Positions 36,837 to 46,730 of a stretch of DNA of 64,000 nt are shown here, in pieces (position 1 is the stretch's first letter; every line of letters begins with the position of its first letter). The DNA comes from Neodontobutis hainanensis. Its lineage: Eukaryota; Chordata; Actinopteri; Gobiiformes; Odontobutidae. Location: NCBI GenBank assembly GCA_024349245.1, contig JALDNG010000005.1:20526501-20590500 (forward strand), read 5' to 3'. Both the position numbers and the translations under genes were made by a program. Below the pieces are notes generated by a model that saw only the letters and a program-made list of their open reading frames with translations, searched no databases and had not been told where the DNA came from.

Positions 36837-37279
36837 TCCCAAGGAAGACTATTACAGCCTGGCACAAGAGGTACATTGCAACTTTTTTTCAGTACAATGC
36901 CTAGTGCACAACTGCCTGGTTTGAACATTTGCCCATGTAGCATATCATTAGAAAGTGCACCACAACATCAGTCTGGACACCAAAAGCTTCTACCAAGAAA
37001 AGCTAAATGCTGGAAATTTGACATTACTCACTTATGAAGCTTGCCTGCGGTTAATTTTAAAACATTATATAATACAGTATAATGCAATATAAAGGGCAAT
37101 GAGCCTTTAAAGGGGCTGTTGGTTGTTGATCTTTTGATAAAGATGTCTAGAAGACTGTATAGAGAGTACAGAGCAAGATCTCAAACTGAGCTCTCTGAAT
37201 CATGTGAGGAGTTTTGATACTGGCAGGGGTTTCATATTAATATTATATTGGATATTTAAAAGTTCCATGTCCATATTAG

Positions 37280-37570
37280 TGGTCTGACAGCCCTCTCTGA
37301 ACAGAGAAGGTGGCCTCAGATTCATGTTACCTAGTATTTACAACAATGTTTTGAAACCTAAATCCAAACCATTTTACTCTAGAACAACAACACATGAATG
37401 GAACAGTGTCACTAACAACTCCCCTGAGCCTTTAACAACTCTCACATCAGGAGTCACACTGTCCTTTCATTGCTAACAACTATGAGACCTGAACAGTCTT
37501 GTTCCATCAGGTTTGATTTCAGGTTAAACCACTCCCTCTAGCAATATAAGCTCAGCTCTCTTACCAGTTG
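37280..37570 (+). mobile_element. Penelope-like element tail, second copy
   Basis: TTTCAGGTTAAACCACTCCC, then CTCTAGCAATATAAGCTCAG at the right match 6,080-6,125 base for base except scattered changes. The preceding CTTTAACAACTCTCACATCA, GGAGTCACACTGTCCTTTCA is the untranslated tail of the same family. Confidence 0.5.
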
Positions 37571-38189
37571 GTACTGTACAGACTGCCTAGTGTGAGTACG
37601 CCCTTAGAAGAGTCAGCAGAACTTGTATTTACAGGTCTGGGAGCCACTCATTGTCCATGACCCTGCCCCACCCCCACATCTGGGGGCCCTGGTAGTTAGC
37701 CCTGGTGCCCACTCCCAGGCTTTGGTAAGTCAGACGGCTTTTTGAAATGGAGAAATACTGTATTTCAAATTCAGTGTATCAGTCCAGTTAATGTGTTAAT
37801 TTGAAGAACCATGGACAGTTCCTGTGTGTTTGCGCCGTGGAAGCTGATGTGTTTGTTTTGTTATTGTATGTCTATAAAATAAAATATGTTGTTTGAGACT
37901 TAGACCTACTTTTTCTATTTTTTATACTTTGTTTGCATTAAGTGGAATGGTTTCATAAATATACAAGGTTTCAGTAAGTTCCAGTTTAAGTAAAGACTTG
38001 CAAATGCTGATTTGCTCTAAATTATCTCTCGCCACTGAATCTGACATTACTGTTTGTAATAGTTAGGTTAAACCTAAATGGAGTCAAATGTGCTATTTTA
38101 AATCAAGCCCTGTTTTAAGTCATAGAACAGCATCACGGTGCACAGGTTTCAAGACGCAAGCACACATGGAACACAGTGCCATATACCTT

Positions 38190-38455
38190 CATATAGGCTC
38201 ATGTATTAAGCATGTTGCTTCATTAATAGAGCCTCATGTAGGCTTACGCACTTGCCTCATTATCAAAGCCTCATGTTTATGTACGCTTCATTAAGTGCCC
38301 TAAATCAAACATGTATTATGCAGTGTCTTATTATCAAACCTTACGAATTACACAGTGCTTATTATTAAAGCGCACGTATTATGCACGTTGCTTTATTAAT
38401 AAGCTCATGTTATTACTCAGTTGCTCATTATCAAAGCTTATGTATTAAGCAGTTT
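38190..38455. repeat. Irregular degenerate repeat of 'TCATGTATTA(A/T)GCA...TTATTAAT/CA'
   Basis: The phrase built from GCTCATGTATTA, GCATGTTGCTTCATTAATAG, then GCTTACGCACTTGCCTCATTATCAAAG-like text recurs about six times with 40-60 bp spacing. Copies are diverged. Confidence 0.55.
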
Positions 38456-38924
38456 TACAGTGTACATTTTAGGACATCCTCAGGCACAGAGAAAACTTGG
38501 CCTCAGAGTATACTGCATCAGCCTCAGATTAAACAGCATCAGAAAACACACTAATGTGATTCTTAATAACCGGACAGATATACTAAAGCCATTTAGAAAA
38601 TTGCATGACAAAACATAGCCTAAATAGTAGCCTACCTGAGCTACCTGGTTATTCTTGGCAGCTGAGAGGACTAGTTACTCCTGTCCTTGGGTTATGTCCC
38701 CCGTCTCTCTCTTCCTCCATTTGACTTTTTTGCAACTTGAGCGGAGGTGACAGATAACTAGAGGTCTACTGTTTAATTGACATCCACTCAGTGGAGTAGC
38801 AAAGGAGGAGCATGTGTGTTCATCAACCTCAAAAACAAAACGTATTTTGGCTCGGTTCCCATCAAAAAGAGACGTTCAATCGTGAATTTGGTGAATTTGT
38901 TGCAACCCTAAAAGCCGTGTTTGA

Positions 38925-39030
38925 GTCTGATGCCATTTAGTCTGAGTCCGTTTAGTCTGAGACTGATGTCGTTTAGTCTGAGTCTATAATGTCTGAGTCT
39001 GATGCCGTTTAGTTTGATTCCATTTAGTCT
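38925..39030. repeat. Short minisatellite (TTTAGTCTGAGTCTGATGCCG-like unit)
   Basis: Units of about 16-22 bp such as CGTTTAGTCTGAG and CTGATGCCGTTTAGT repeat six or seven times with changes. It abuts a LINE RT fragment to the right. Confidence 0.8.
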
Positions 39031-39190
39031 GTTGTTCTGAGGTTCTGAGTGAGTGTGGTACCGAGGAAGTGGAAGGAGTCCACGGTGGTGATGGGGGGTA
39101 GGGGGCTTTGACTTTCCTAAAGTCCACAATCATCTCCACTGTCTTCTGGGCGTTGAGCTCCAGGTTGTTTGTTTTGCACATACAGTCCAA
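39031..39190 (-). pseudogene. LINE reverse-transcriptase fragment
   Basis: The minus frame reads NNLELNAQKTVEMIVDFRKV, a segment found just after the YxDD motif in L1/Rex-type fish LINEs (LELNxxKTxEMIVDFR). Only about 40 codons remain. Confidence 0.7.
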
Positions 39191-39770
39191 TTACAGATGT
39201 TTATGTCCAGAATGTATAGAGAAGGCTTTTTTTTTAAAAAACAAAAAGGATGTAGCAATAGCATATGCTTTTGGTTCCCACCCGGACAGTTTCGAGTGTT
39301 ACCCTTAGAAATGTTACTGCTGTGTAATAAGCAATCTGTTCAGTAAAAGTTCCCTGTGAGCAAGGGGTAAGGCTCAACCGTCCTTACACAATCAATTTTA
39401 ATGGAGCTGCATCCTTGAGGTCTCTTTTGGGGGGTATTTCCATTGCTTTGTTCTTTGTTCACTAGTTAATGGAAGCACAATCCTGGCCACTCACAGAGAA
39501 TCAGTGCTTCCACATCCGTCACTCTTCAAGGCATTTTATTTGCTTTAAACTGGCCTGCTCAGTCTACACTGTGAAATTGCTGCAGCTTACATGCTTTTAA
39601 CCCACAATTTACTTAAGCTACAAAGTCTATTAAAGCATGCAAAAATATAATTCAGAGCTAAATCCAGCCCTACGGGCTACTGGTGTTCATGACTCCCGAA
39701 GGGGCTCCCTTGTCTTTGGAACAGTTCTTGAAACTCCTAAACTCTGACCTTCTTCACAGCAACATGTTCC
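39190..39770. other. Intergenic DNA, unassigned
   Basis: No repeat or coding signal that I recognise. Confidence 0.4.
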
Positions 39771-39774
39771 CTCA

Positions 39775-40003
39775 TCACAACTCAGGCCATTCCATCAGAA
39801 TAGGCTCTGGAACATCTGTTGCCTTATAGGGGATCTCTACAGCTTTTCTGCAACAACTGGGATGGTGGTCCACCTTATACAACCTGCTTATGCAACCTTC
39901 ATTCGGCCTGACTCCGCTGCAATTGTGGCAGCCCAACGTGCCTTCAATCCACAATAAGGGTACATAGATCAGCATATAACCGGTGGTGGTCTTCAGTTTC
40001 ATC
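39775..40003 (-). CDS. Hypothetical small cysteine-rich ORF with signal-like start
   Basis: From an ATG at 40,003 the minus frame starts MKLKTTTGYMLIYVPLLWIE and then reads GTLGCHNCSGVRPNEGC, later HHPSCCRKAVEIP. A basic start, a weak hydrophobic core and an early Cys-rich section suggest a possible secreted peptide, but the core is short and the remainder is ordinary. I do not recognise a family. It lies just downstream of another Cys-rich frame on the same strand (40,037-40,231). It may equally be a chance ORF. Treat as a candidate only. Confidence 0.2.
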
Positions 40004-40043
40004 TTCACCAATCAATTTCATATTGCTCTTGTTCTCTTAACTA

Positions 40044-40226
40044 TCTAGCTTACCGCCTTGGCAATTCTGGCCATTGCCATCTTCATCTATGCAAACTCTT
40101 TCGAAGCATTTCTGCAACATGCAACATTTCACGGTGGCACTGCTGCCAGTATTTCCTTGCAACATGGCACATTTCTGCTGACAATCGCTGTAAGCAGTTT
40201 TCTCACTGTCTATTTGCAGACTAAGC
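40044..40226 (-). CDS. Hypothetical cysteine-rich exon-like ORF
   Basis: The minus frame contains SDCQQKCAMLQG, TVKCCMLQKCFERVC, IDEDGNGQNCQGG: eight cysteines in about 40 residues with a KCC-x4-C-x4-C spacing. The frame is bounded by a possible acceptor (GACGACGACAG or CTGCTTAG) and a good donor, GGCG followed by GTAAGC at about 40,049. The spacing faintly recalls whey-acidic-protein or Ly6-type cores but fits neither exactly. No start codon is in frame. Could be an exon of an unannotated minus-strand gene, or a relic. Confidence 0.25.
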
Positions 40227-40239
40227 AGCAACTGTCGTC

Positions 40240-40376
40240 GTCATCATTATTGTCATCTTATTGTCATCATCATCCCAACATCATCACCATACCAATATCA
40301 ACATTATCATCATCATCATTCCATTGTCGTCATCCATTGTCATCATTGTCATCATTGTCATCATTATTACCAACTT
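40240..40376. repeat. Imperfect (TCA/TCG)n trinucleotide tract
   Basis: TCGTCGTCATCATTATTGTC continuing as ATCATCATCATTCCATTGTC and CATTGTCATCATTATTACC. Interrupted units throughout. Confidence 0.9.
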
Positions 40377-40589
40377 AATCGCTCACCTCTTCAGCACCAA
40401 CAGTGCTTGCTTCACAAGCTTCACAAGCTTCACAGGGCATCTTCACAACTTCCAGGGTCTAAGCGCCAAAGCAAAATTTGTCAATAAATCTTATGTCAAC
40501 ACATTTATATCGCTCTAGGTTGAAAATTGTAAATCTGAAGAGCACACACTGGACATAACAAAGGAAGCCAGACATAACAGGAGTTGTGA

Positions 40590-40697
40590 ATGGTGGAGGG
40601 CAGAAGACTTTGAGAATAACTTTATTTAAAGCACTTTGAGTTACCCAGTGTATGAATTGTGCTATATAAATAAAATTGCCTTGCCTTGCCTTGCCTT
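40590..40697 (+). mobile_element. L2-type LINE or SINE 3' tail with (CCTTG)n end
   Basis: AAAGCACTTTGAGTTACCCA, then TGTGCTATATAAATAAAATT, and GCCTTGCCTTGCCTTGCC at the end. A short 3' tail repeat after TATAAATAAA is the usual end of L2-like elements in fish. Confidence 0.7.
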
Positions 40698-40800
40698 AAA
40701 AGCAAGAATGGAACCTTCATGAGGTAATTAGGATGAGGGTGCATAAAAACCCTGACCAGCCCAGGGGTAAAATCTAGGATGACAAGACCGAGAGAGCCTG
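40697..40800. repeat. Unclassified dispersed repeat, copy 2
   Basis: AAAAGCAAGAATGGAACC, GGATGAGGGTGCAT, CAGGGGTAAAATCTAGGAT parallel 26,095-26,200. Confidence 0.6.
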
Positions 40801-41103
40801 CAAATTTCTGATTATCTTAATAGAAGTAATAGCTGTAAGAAAAAAACATCTTGCCAGAAGGCCTTAACCGCCTGGCTCCTTGAATGATGCGGGCAACTAG
40901 AGGGTGTCTCCCCACCAAGACCCCATCAATCCAAACATGGCAAGCTGAAATTGCGGCCACATAGGCTCTGAAAGTATTAAGGCGTAAGTTTCATTTAAGT
41001 TTGGTTTAAACTCATCTTAAAAAAAAGCAATTCACAGAGAAATATCAAAGATGGCTGAAATCCAACTCCCAGGCTTTAAACTAATTTCAGTTCCTGTTGT
41101 GTG

Positions 41104-41325
41104 GTGAACTGGAACTGCTTCGGACCCACAATGTCCCAAGAATCTGAAAGCGCAGAGCTGACCCAATCGAATTCATCTGTGAAGACCAGAATGGCCATGG
41201 GACTAGTTTGTTCCTGGTGTACTGCTCAAGTCATCATAGCTGATCAAGTCTGCCAGTATCTAATAGACACAGGGTCACAAGTCACAACCATTTCATCTTT
41301 GTTTTTTCAACAAGTACTTTTTTGA
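41104..41325 (+). pseudogene. Gypsy-like aspartic protease fragment
   Basis: The frame reads VCSWCTAQVIIADQ and then CQYLIDTGSQVTTISS, ending at a stop at 41,323. DTGS flanked by hydrophobic residues (YLIDTGSQVTT) is the active-site motif of retroviral-type proteases, and this wording is typical of fish Ty3/gypsy pol. The rest of pol is not seen next to it, so it is an isolated relic. Confidence 0.6.
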
Positions 41326-41329
41326 ATAA

Positions 41330-42685
41330 CCTTTGAAACCTCTTTGTGATTTGCTGAACATTGAAGGCTCACTGATGATGAGAATATTAACAAAGTTTTC
41401 TATTAGAAGTAAGTCACTTGTAAGCAGTGATCGGAAGGACAGAGCTAAAACAGAATAAATTGATCTATTTTATTTTATTTATTTGTTTGTAAATGAGAGT
41501 TAAGTGTTTCTTTTTATTGATCTCATATGGATCCACACTACAGGAATCCCATAGCTTACACGTTGGTTAAAAAGTGATTTAAGTTGATATACTAAAATAT
41601 AATTAGACAGTTTAACATACATTGCAATTAATTTAGTAAAAAAAGTTTGAGCCAGAGACCTACAGTTATTCAAATGGTTTGGCTTTGAACTGATTCCTTA
41701 TTTAACTGATACCCTTACTACCACTCAACTCTGATGTGTTGCTCAGCATATAGTTCACCAATCAAAATATGTGTTTTATCTTGAAACATTAATTGTAATG
41801 TTCAGCACTATTTAAAGAACAAGTCTCGGAGACATAGGCCAGTATTTATTGTGTAATGTATTGTGCCGTGTGAGCAGCGGCCTTGGTCTGGCCACCTTGA
41901 GAAAAATTGTCTGGCTCCGCAACTCACGCCTTCCACCACCAAACTCACCTTCACTGTCATAAACATTCATACACTACTGTGGCACTGAAAAGGCAAGGTG
42001 GATGTAGCTGTGTACCCAATAAAGATTAGAATGTCATCTGTTTAAGTTAACTACATGTTGACTCCAATTCTTCCTCTGTTATCATGAAAGCAGACAGCTG
42101 TGTGTCACGGCCTGTTTTTGAAGGTAACCCCGTCCCCAGCTCCCCACTGTAAATGTGTAAATCTGCACAGACCATATGGTGAACATGAGTGGAGTCTTGT
42201 GCTAATCTAACAGAGAGTGAGGAGATCTGATGAGGGCTGTTCATGAGCCCCTCATGAGCTCTGAAGGTGACAGGAACGAGTGAGATGTGATGCATCTTTG
42301 GTTATCATGAAGTTGACTAATTATGGCCCGAGCATCATAAATCGTGCAAGTGTCCTATTGTATATGCTAGGATTATTATTATTATTGTTATTATTATTCA
42401 GCACCCCAATAAATTGCATTTTTGAGGCATTAAACTTCATTAAAAAATACTCTAAAATGCAGGCATGGCAAAAATGTAATTTACATAATTTTTGTAGAAA
42501 ACAAATATTTGCAAAATGGCTCAGTGGCAACCCCTAGAAAATCAAATAACATGGGGTCAGTGGGGGCCAAGAGCCAATTTTTTTCACTGTAAAAGAACAA
42601 AACTGGGCACACAGAAGAACAGAATAAAAAGGCCCCAATATGGCCCCACCCTAAACAAAACAGATTCAGCAATTTTACATTTACA
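41330..42685. other. Intergenic DNA, unassigned
   Basis: AT-rich; a short (ATT)n tract at about 42,370-42,398. No gene. Confidence 0.5.
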
Positions 42686-42689
42686 TTTA

Positions 42690-42895
42690 TTCATTTAGCT
42701 GATACTTTTTTTTTTTTTTCAATTTCAACTTACATTGTACTACAATTATTACCAGTGTTACAGCCACTGGAGGCAAGGTGGATTAAATGTCTTGCCCAAG
42801 GACACAACGACAGTATGAGCTATGGGGAAAGTAAGAATCGAACCACCTACCTTCCGGTTGAAGGACGACTGCTCTACCCACTGAGCTACTGCTGA
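42690..42895 (-). mobile_element. tRNA-derived SINE, nearly complete
   Basis: Minus strand reads GCAGTAGCTCAGTGGGTAGA at the head (A-box like), then a B-box like segment GGTTCGATTC, then CTTGGGCAAGACATTTAATC. A T-rich tail lies at the left. Confidence 0.85.
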
Positions 42896-43471
42896 TTTTG
42901 GTTCAAAGACATAACCCCAGAAATTGTGCCCTCGTATTTTGACAAACCCATCCAAGGGTTACATTCCGACAAGCTCAAAAACTTTGTTCACATCCAGACA
43001 CAATGCATTAAAATTTTGTTAGGGATCGTTAAGGATTGTTATTAGTTTTTGGTGCATGAAACATTTTGTGTGATCTATCTATTTCAATCCACAACAAATT
43101 ATTGGGTTGTCAAAAAATGGCACAATGTGAGAAGTGCTTTAGACTGCAATTGCAGTGTTTTTTTTAGAGATGTTCCCTGGGATATTTTTCAATGATTGAA
43201 AGACTCGGTATTGCTCTTCCATGGTCGTAATTGCAATAATTTAGGTTGCATTCACACTAGGGTGCATTCGCAACAAAACAGAAAACCATTCAACCATAGT
43301 TTTCAAAACTAGCATTTTAAACTGCTGTCTAAAGAACACGCCTTTATTAAGAAATACTCTAGATGCTGTTGTAGGCCCAAAGACTGGTTGGGCTTGTCTT
43401 CGGTCCACCTGGGATAAGTGCCCTGTATATAATGTATTCATTCACACATGGGGTAGACAGAGAGGGGGACT

Positions 43472-43476
43472 GCATG
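43472..43476. repeat. Target-site duplication GCATG, left
   Basis: GCATG directly precedes the left LTR and is repeated right after the right LTR at 48,207-48,211. Confidence 0.93.
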
Positions 43477-44061
43477 TGTCATGATTCATGTCTGTTTTAT
43501 ATTGTTTCCGGTTTGTATTGTATTCAATGGACTTTATTTTGAAATGTCGTGCCATTGTCTGTGTCCATGCTTGACTTCCTGCCTTGTGTTTTTCCCTCCT
43601 GTGTGATTACCTGCTCCGCCCTAATATGTTTCACCTGTCCCTTGTTGTCTGTGTCTATTTATACCTGTTTGTCCTTCCCCTCAGTACCAGGTCATTGTCA
43701 TTGTCATTGTCTCCGTCTCCGTCTCCGTCTCTGTCTCTGTCTCTGTCTCTGTCACCGTCACCGTCACCGTCACCGTCACTGTCACCCGTAAGTTTGGTCT
43801 GTGTTCCTTTTGTCGCCACTTGTGAATTTTCTAGTCCGTGTTTTTGGTATTTTCATTTTCTCTGGATTTTTGCCTGTGTTTTCGGTTCTGGGAGAATTTT
43901 GGTTTTTGGATTTTTGTATGCGTCTGTTTCTCTTTAAAAATAATGGTTTTTGGATTTTTGTATGCGTCTGTTTCTCTTTAAAAATAAATTTAGTTTAACG
44001 TTCTTGGAGTTTGGGTTGTTTGCATTGGAGTCTTCCTGTTCCTGAGCCCGCGGACATGACA
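43477..44061 (+). repeat. Left LTR, 585 bp
   Basis: TG...CA ends with terminal TGTCATG/CATGACA. Contains TATTTATACC (about 43,657), a GTCTCC/GTCTCT/GTCACC hexanucleotide array at 43,695-43,787, a tandem duplication of TTTTTGGATTTTTGTATGCG (near 43,903 and 43,945) and AAAAATAAATTT near the end, which could serve for polyadenylation. Short open frames in it are incidental. Confidence 0.95.
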
Positions 44062-44084
44062 GAATGACCTGGTCCGAACTGAGA

Positions 44085-44950
44085 CTCCGCAGCCCCAGAA
44101 CTGTCTTCCAGAGTCTTTGTGTCAGCCCCAGAACTGTTTTCCAGAGTCTTCGTGTCAGCCCCAAAACTGTTTTCCAGAGTCTTCGTGTCAGTCCCAGAAC
44201 TGTTTTCCAGAGTCTTCGTGTCAGCCCCAGAACTGTTTTCCAGAGTCTTCGTGTCAGCCCCAGAACTGTTTTCCAGAGTCTTCGTGTCCGTCCCAGAACT
44301 GTTTTCCAGAGTCTTCGTGTCAGCCCCAGAACTGTTTCCCAGAGTCTTCGTGTCAGCCCCAGAACTGTTTTCCAGAGTCTTCGTGTCAGCCCCAGAACTG
44401 TTTTCCAGAGTCTTCGTGTCAGCCCCAGAGCTGTTTTCCAGAGTCTTCGTGTCAGCCCCAGAACTGTTTTCCAGAGTCTTCGTGTCAGCGCCAGAACCGT
44501 TTTCCAGAGTCTTCGTGTCAGCCCCAGAACTGTTTTTTAGAGTCTTCGTGTCAGCCCCAGAACTGTTTCCAGAGTCTTCGCTTCAGCCCACAGAACTGTT
44601 TCCAGAGTCTCCGCTTCAGCCCCCAGAACTGTTTCCCGAGTCTTCGCTTCAGCCCCCCAGAACTGTTTCCAGAGTCTTCGCTTTAGCCTCCAGAACTGTT
44701 TCCAGAGTCTTCGCTTCAGCCCACAGAACTGTTTCCAGAGTCTCCGCTTCAGCCCCCAGAACTGTTTCCCGAGTCTCCGCTTCAGCCCCCAGAACTGTTT
44801 CCCGAGTCTTCGCTTCAGCCCCCCAGAACTGTTTCCAGAGTCTTCGCTTTAGCCTCCAGAACTGTTTCCAGAGTCTGCGCTTCAGCCTCCAGAACTGTTT
44901 CCAGAGTCTTCGCTTCAGCCCCCAGAACTGTTTTCAGAGTCTTTGCCTCA
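44085..44950. repeat. Minisatellite A: 33-bp unit (CAGCCCCAGAACTGTTTTCC...)
   Basis: About 14 close copies to 44,570 and about 11 diverged copies (TTCAGCCCCCAGAACTGTTTC) to 44,950. In one frame each unit reads SCQPQNCFPES, in another SAPELFSRVFV. Thirty-three is divisible by three and the unit has no stop, so all three forward frames stay open for long stretches; the ORFs of 158, 189 and 284 aa are the same array. Confidence 0.95.
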
Positions 44951-45136
44951 GCCCCCAGAGAGTTCTTCCCTGAGAGTACGTCTCAGCCCCCAGAGAGTTT
45001 TCCCTGAGAGTACGTCTCAGTCCCCAGAGAGTTTCCCCTGAGAGTACGTCTCAGCCCCCAGAGAGTTTTCCCTGAGAGTACGTCTCAGCCCCCAGAGAGT
45101 TTTCCCTGAGAGTACGTCTCAGCCCCCAGAGAGGCT
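44950..45136. repeat. Minisatellite B: about 34-bp unit (CCCAGAGAGTTTTCCCTGAG...)
   Basis: Five copies of CCCAGAGAGTTTTCCCTGAG followed by AGTACGTCTCAG. Confidence 0.95.
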
Positions 45137-46185
45137 CACCCCTCGAGTGGCTCTCCTCGAGTGGCTCTCCTCGAGTGGCTCTCCTCGAGTGGCTCTCCCC
45201 TCGAGTGGCTCACCCCTCGAGTGGCTCATCCCCTCGTCTGGCTCATCCCCTCGTCTGGCTCCTTCCCTCAAGTGGCTCTCCCCTCGAGTGGCTCACCCCT
45301 CGAGAGGCCCATCCCTCGAGAGGCCCATCCCTCGAGAGGCCCATCCCTCGAGAGGCCCATCCCTCGAGAGGCCCATCCCTCGAGTGGCTCATCCCCTCGT
45401 CTGGCTCCTTCCCTCGTCTGGCTCCTTCCCTCGTCTGGCTCCTTCCCTCGTCTGGCTCCTTCCCTCGTCTGGCTCCTTCCCTCGTCTGGCTCCTTCCCTC
45501 GTCTGGCTCCTTCCCTCGTCTGGCCCCTTTCCTCGTCTGGCCCCTTTCCTCGTCTGGCCCCTTTCCTCGTCTGGCCCCTTTCCTCGTCTGGCCCCTTTCC
45601 TCGTCTGGCCCCTTTCCTCGTCTGGCCCCTTTCTCGTCTGGCCCCTTTCCTCGTCTGGCCCCTTTCCTCGTCTGGCCCCTTTCCTCGTCTGGCTCCTTCC
45701 CTCGTCTGGTTCATCCTCCGTCTGGTTCACCCTCCGTCTGGTTCGTCCTTCGTCTGGTTCGTCCTTCGTCTGGTTCGTCCTTCGTCTGGTTCGTCCTTCG
45801 CCTGGTTCATCCTCGCCTGGTTCATCCTCCGCCTGGTTCACCCTCCGCCTGGTTCGCCCTTCGCCTGGTTCATCCTTCGTCTGGTTCACCCTTCGCCTGG
45901 TTCACCCTTCGCCTGGTCGCCCATACGGTCCTTCCCAGCCTGACCTCTCCTCGCCTGGTTCATCCTCGCCTGGTCCATCCTCGCCTGGTTCATCCTCGCC
46001 TGGTTCTTCCTCGCCTGGTTCATCCTCGCCTGGTTCATCCTCGCCTGGTCCTTCCTCGCCGGGTTCATCCTCGCCTGGTTCATCCTCGTTTGGTCCTTCC
46101 TCGCCTGGTTCATCCTCGCCTGGTTCATCCTCGTTTGGTCCTTCCTCGTCTGGTTCATCCTCGTCTGGTCGTCTCTGTTGTCCTC
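45137..46185. repeat. Minisatellite C: 14-17-bp units with a CTCG(A/T/C)..TGG core, in ordered blocks
   Basis: Blocks succeed each other: CCTCGAGTGGCTCT (14), CCCTCGAGAGGCCCAT (16), CCCTCGTCTGGCTCCTT (17), CCTCGTCTGGCCCCTTT (17), CTTCGTCTGGTTCGTC (16), CCTCGCCTGGTTCAT (15), then CTCGTTTGGTCCTTC variants. The plus strand is strongly pyrimidine-rich. ORFs of 148-408 aa on both strands are by-products. Confidence 0.95.
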
Positions 46186-46189
46186 CCAG

Positions 46190-46730
46190 CCTGGCCCTTT
46201 GTTTTTGTTCCTTGTCCTCCTAGCCTGTCCATGAGTTTTGTTCCCTGTTCTCCCAGCCTGTTCGTGAGTTTTTGTTCCTTGTTCTCCCAGCCTGTTCATG
46301 AGTTTGTTCCTTGTTCTCCCAGCCTGTTCACGAGTTTTTGTTCCTTGTCCTCCCAGCCTGTTCATGAGTTTTTGTTCTTTGTCCTCCCAGCCTGTTCATG
46401 AGTTTTTGTTCCCTGTTCTCCCAGCCTGTTCGTGAGTTTTTGTTCCTTGTTCTCCCAGCCTGTTCATGAGTTTGTTCCTTGTTCTCCCAGCCTGTTCACG
46501 AGTTGTTGTTCCTTGTCCTCCCAGCCTGTTCATGAGTTTTTGTTCTTTGTCCTCCCAGCCTGTTCATGAGTTTTTGTTCCCTGTTCTCCCAGCCTGTTCA
46601 TGAGTTTTTGTTCCTTGTTCTTCCAGCCTGTCCATGAGTTTTTGTTCCTTGTTCTTCCAGCCTGTCCATGAGTTTTTGTTCCTTGTTCTCCCAGCCTGTC
46701 CATGAGTTTTGTTCCTTGTTCTCCCAGCAT
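46190..46730. repeat. Minisatellite D: about 34-bp unit with a 168-bp higher-order repeat
   Basis: About 16 copies of CAGCCTGTTCATGAGTTTTT followed by GTTCCTTGTTCTCC. A five-unit pattern beginning TTCGTGAG at 46,261 repeats from 46,429. Confidence 0.95.

Larger units (their letters stand above)
36840..38920. other. Intergenic DNA with Penelope-like fragment
   Basis: Apart from the fragment at 37,280-37,570, and repeated CATGTATTAxGCA / CTTATTAATAxAGC motifs at 38,190-38,450, nothing is recognised. Those motifs are an irregular short-period repetition (about 35-60 bp). Confidence 0.45.

Noticed and set aside
36415..36943. Minus-strand ORFs of 70 and 113 aa
   Set aside because: They lie in an LTR fragment with promoter and poly(A) features, with no coding motif.
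40058..40518. Plus-strand ORFs of 106 and 85 aa
   Set aside because: Mostly serine or isoleucine runs from the TCA trinucleotide tract.
43549..44164. ORFs in the left LTR and their copies at 47,712-48,143
   Set aside because: Both sets fall inside the LTRs, include hexanucleotide repeats, and have no recognised domain.
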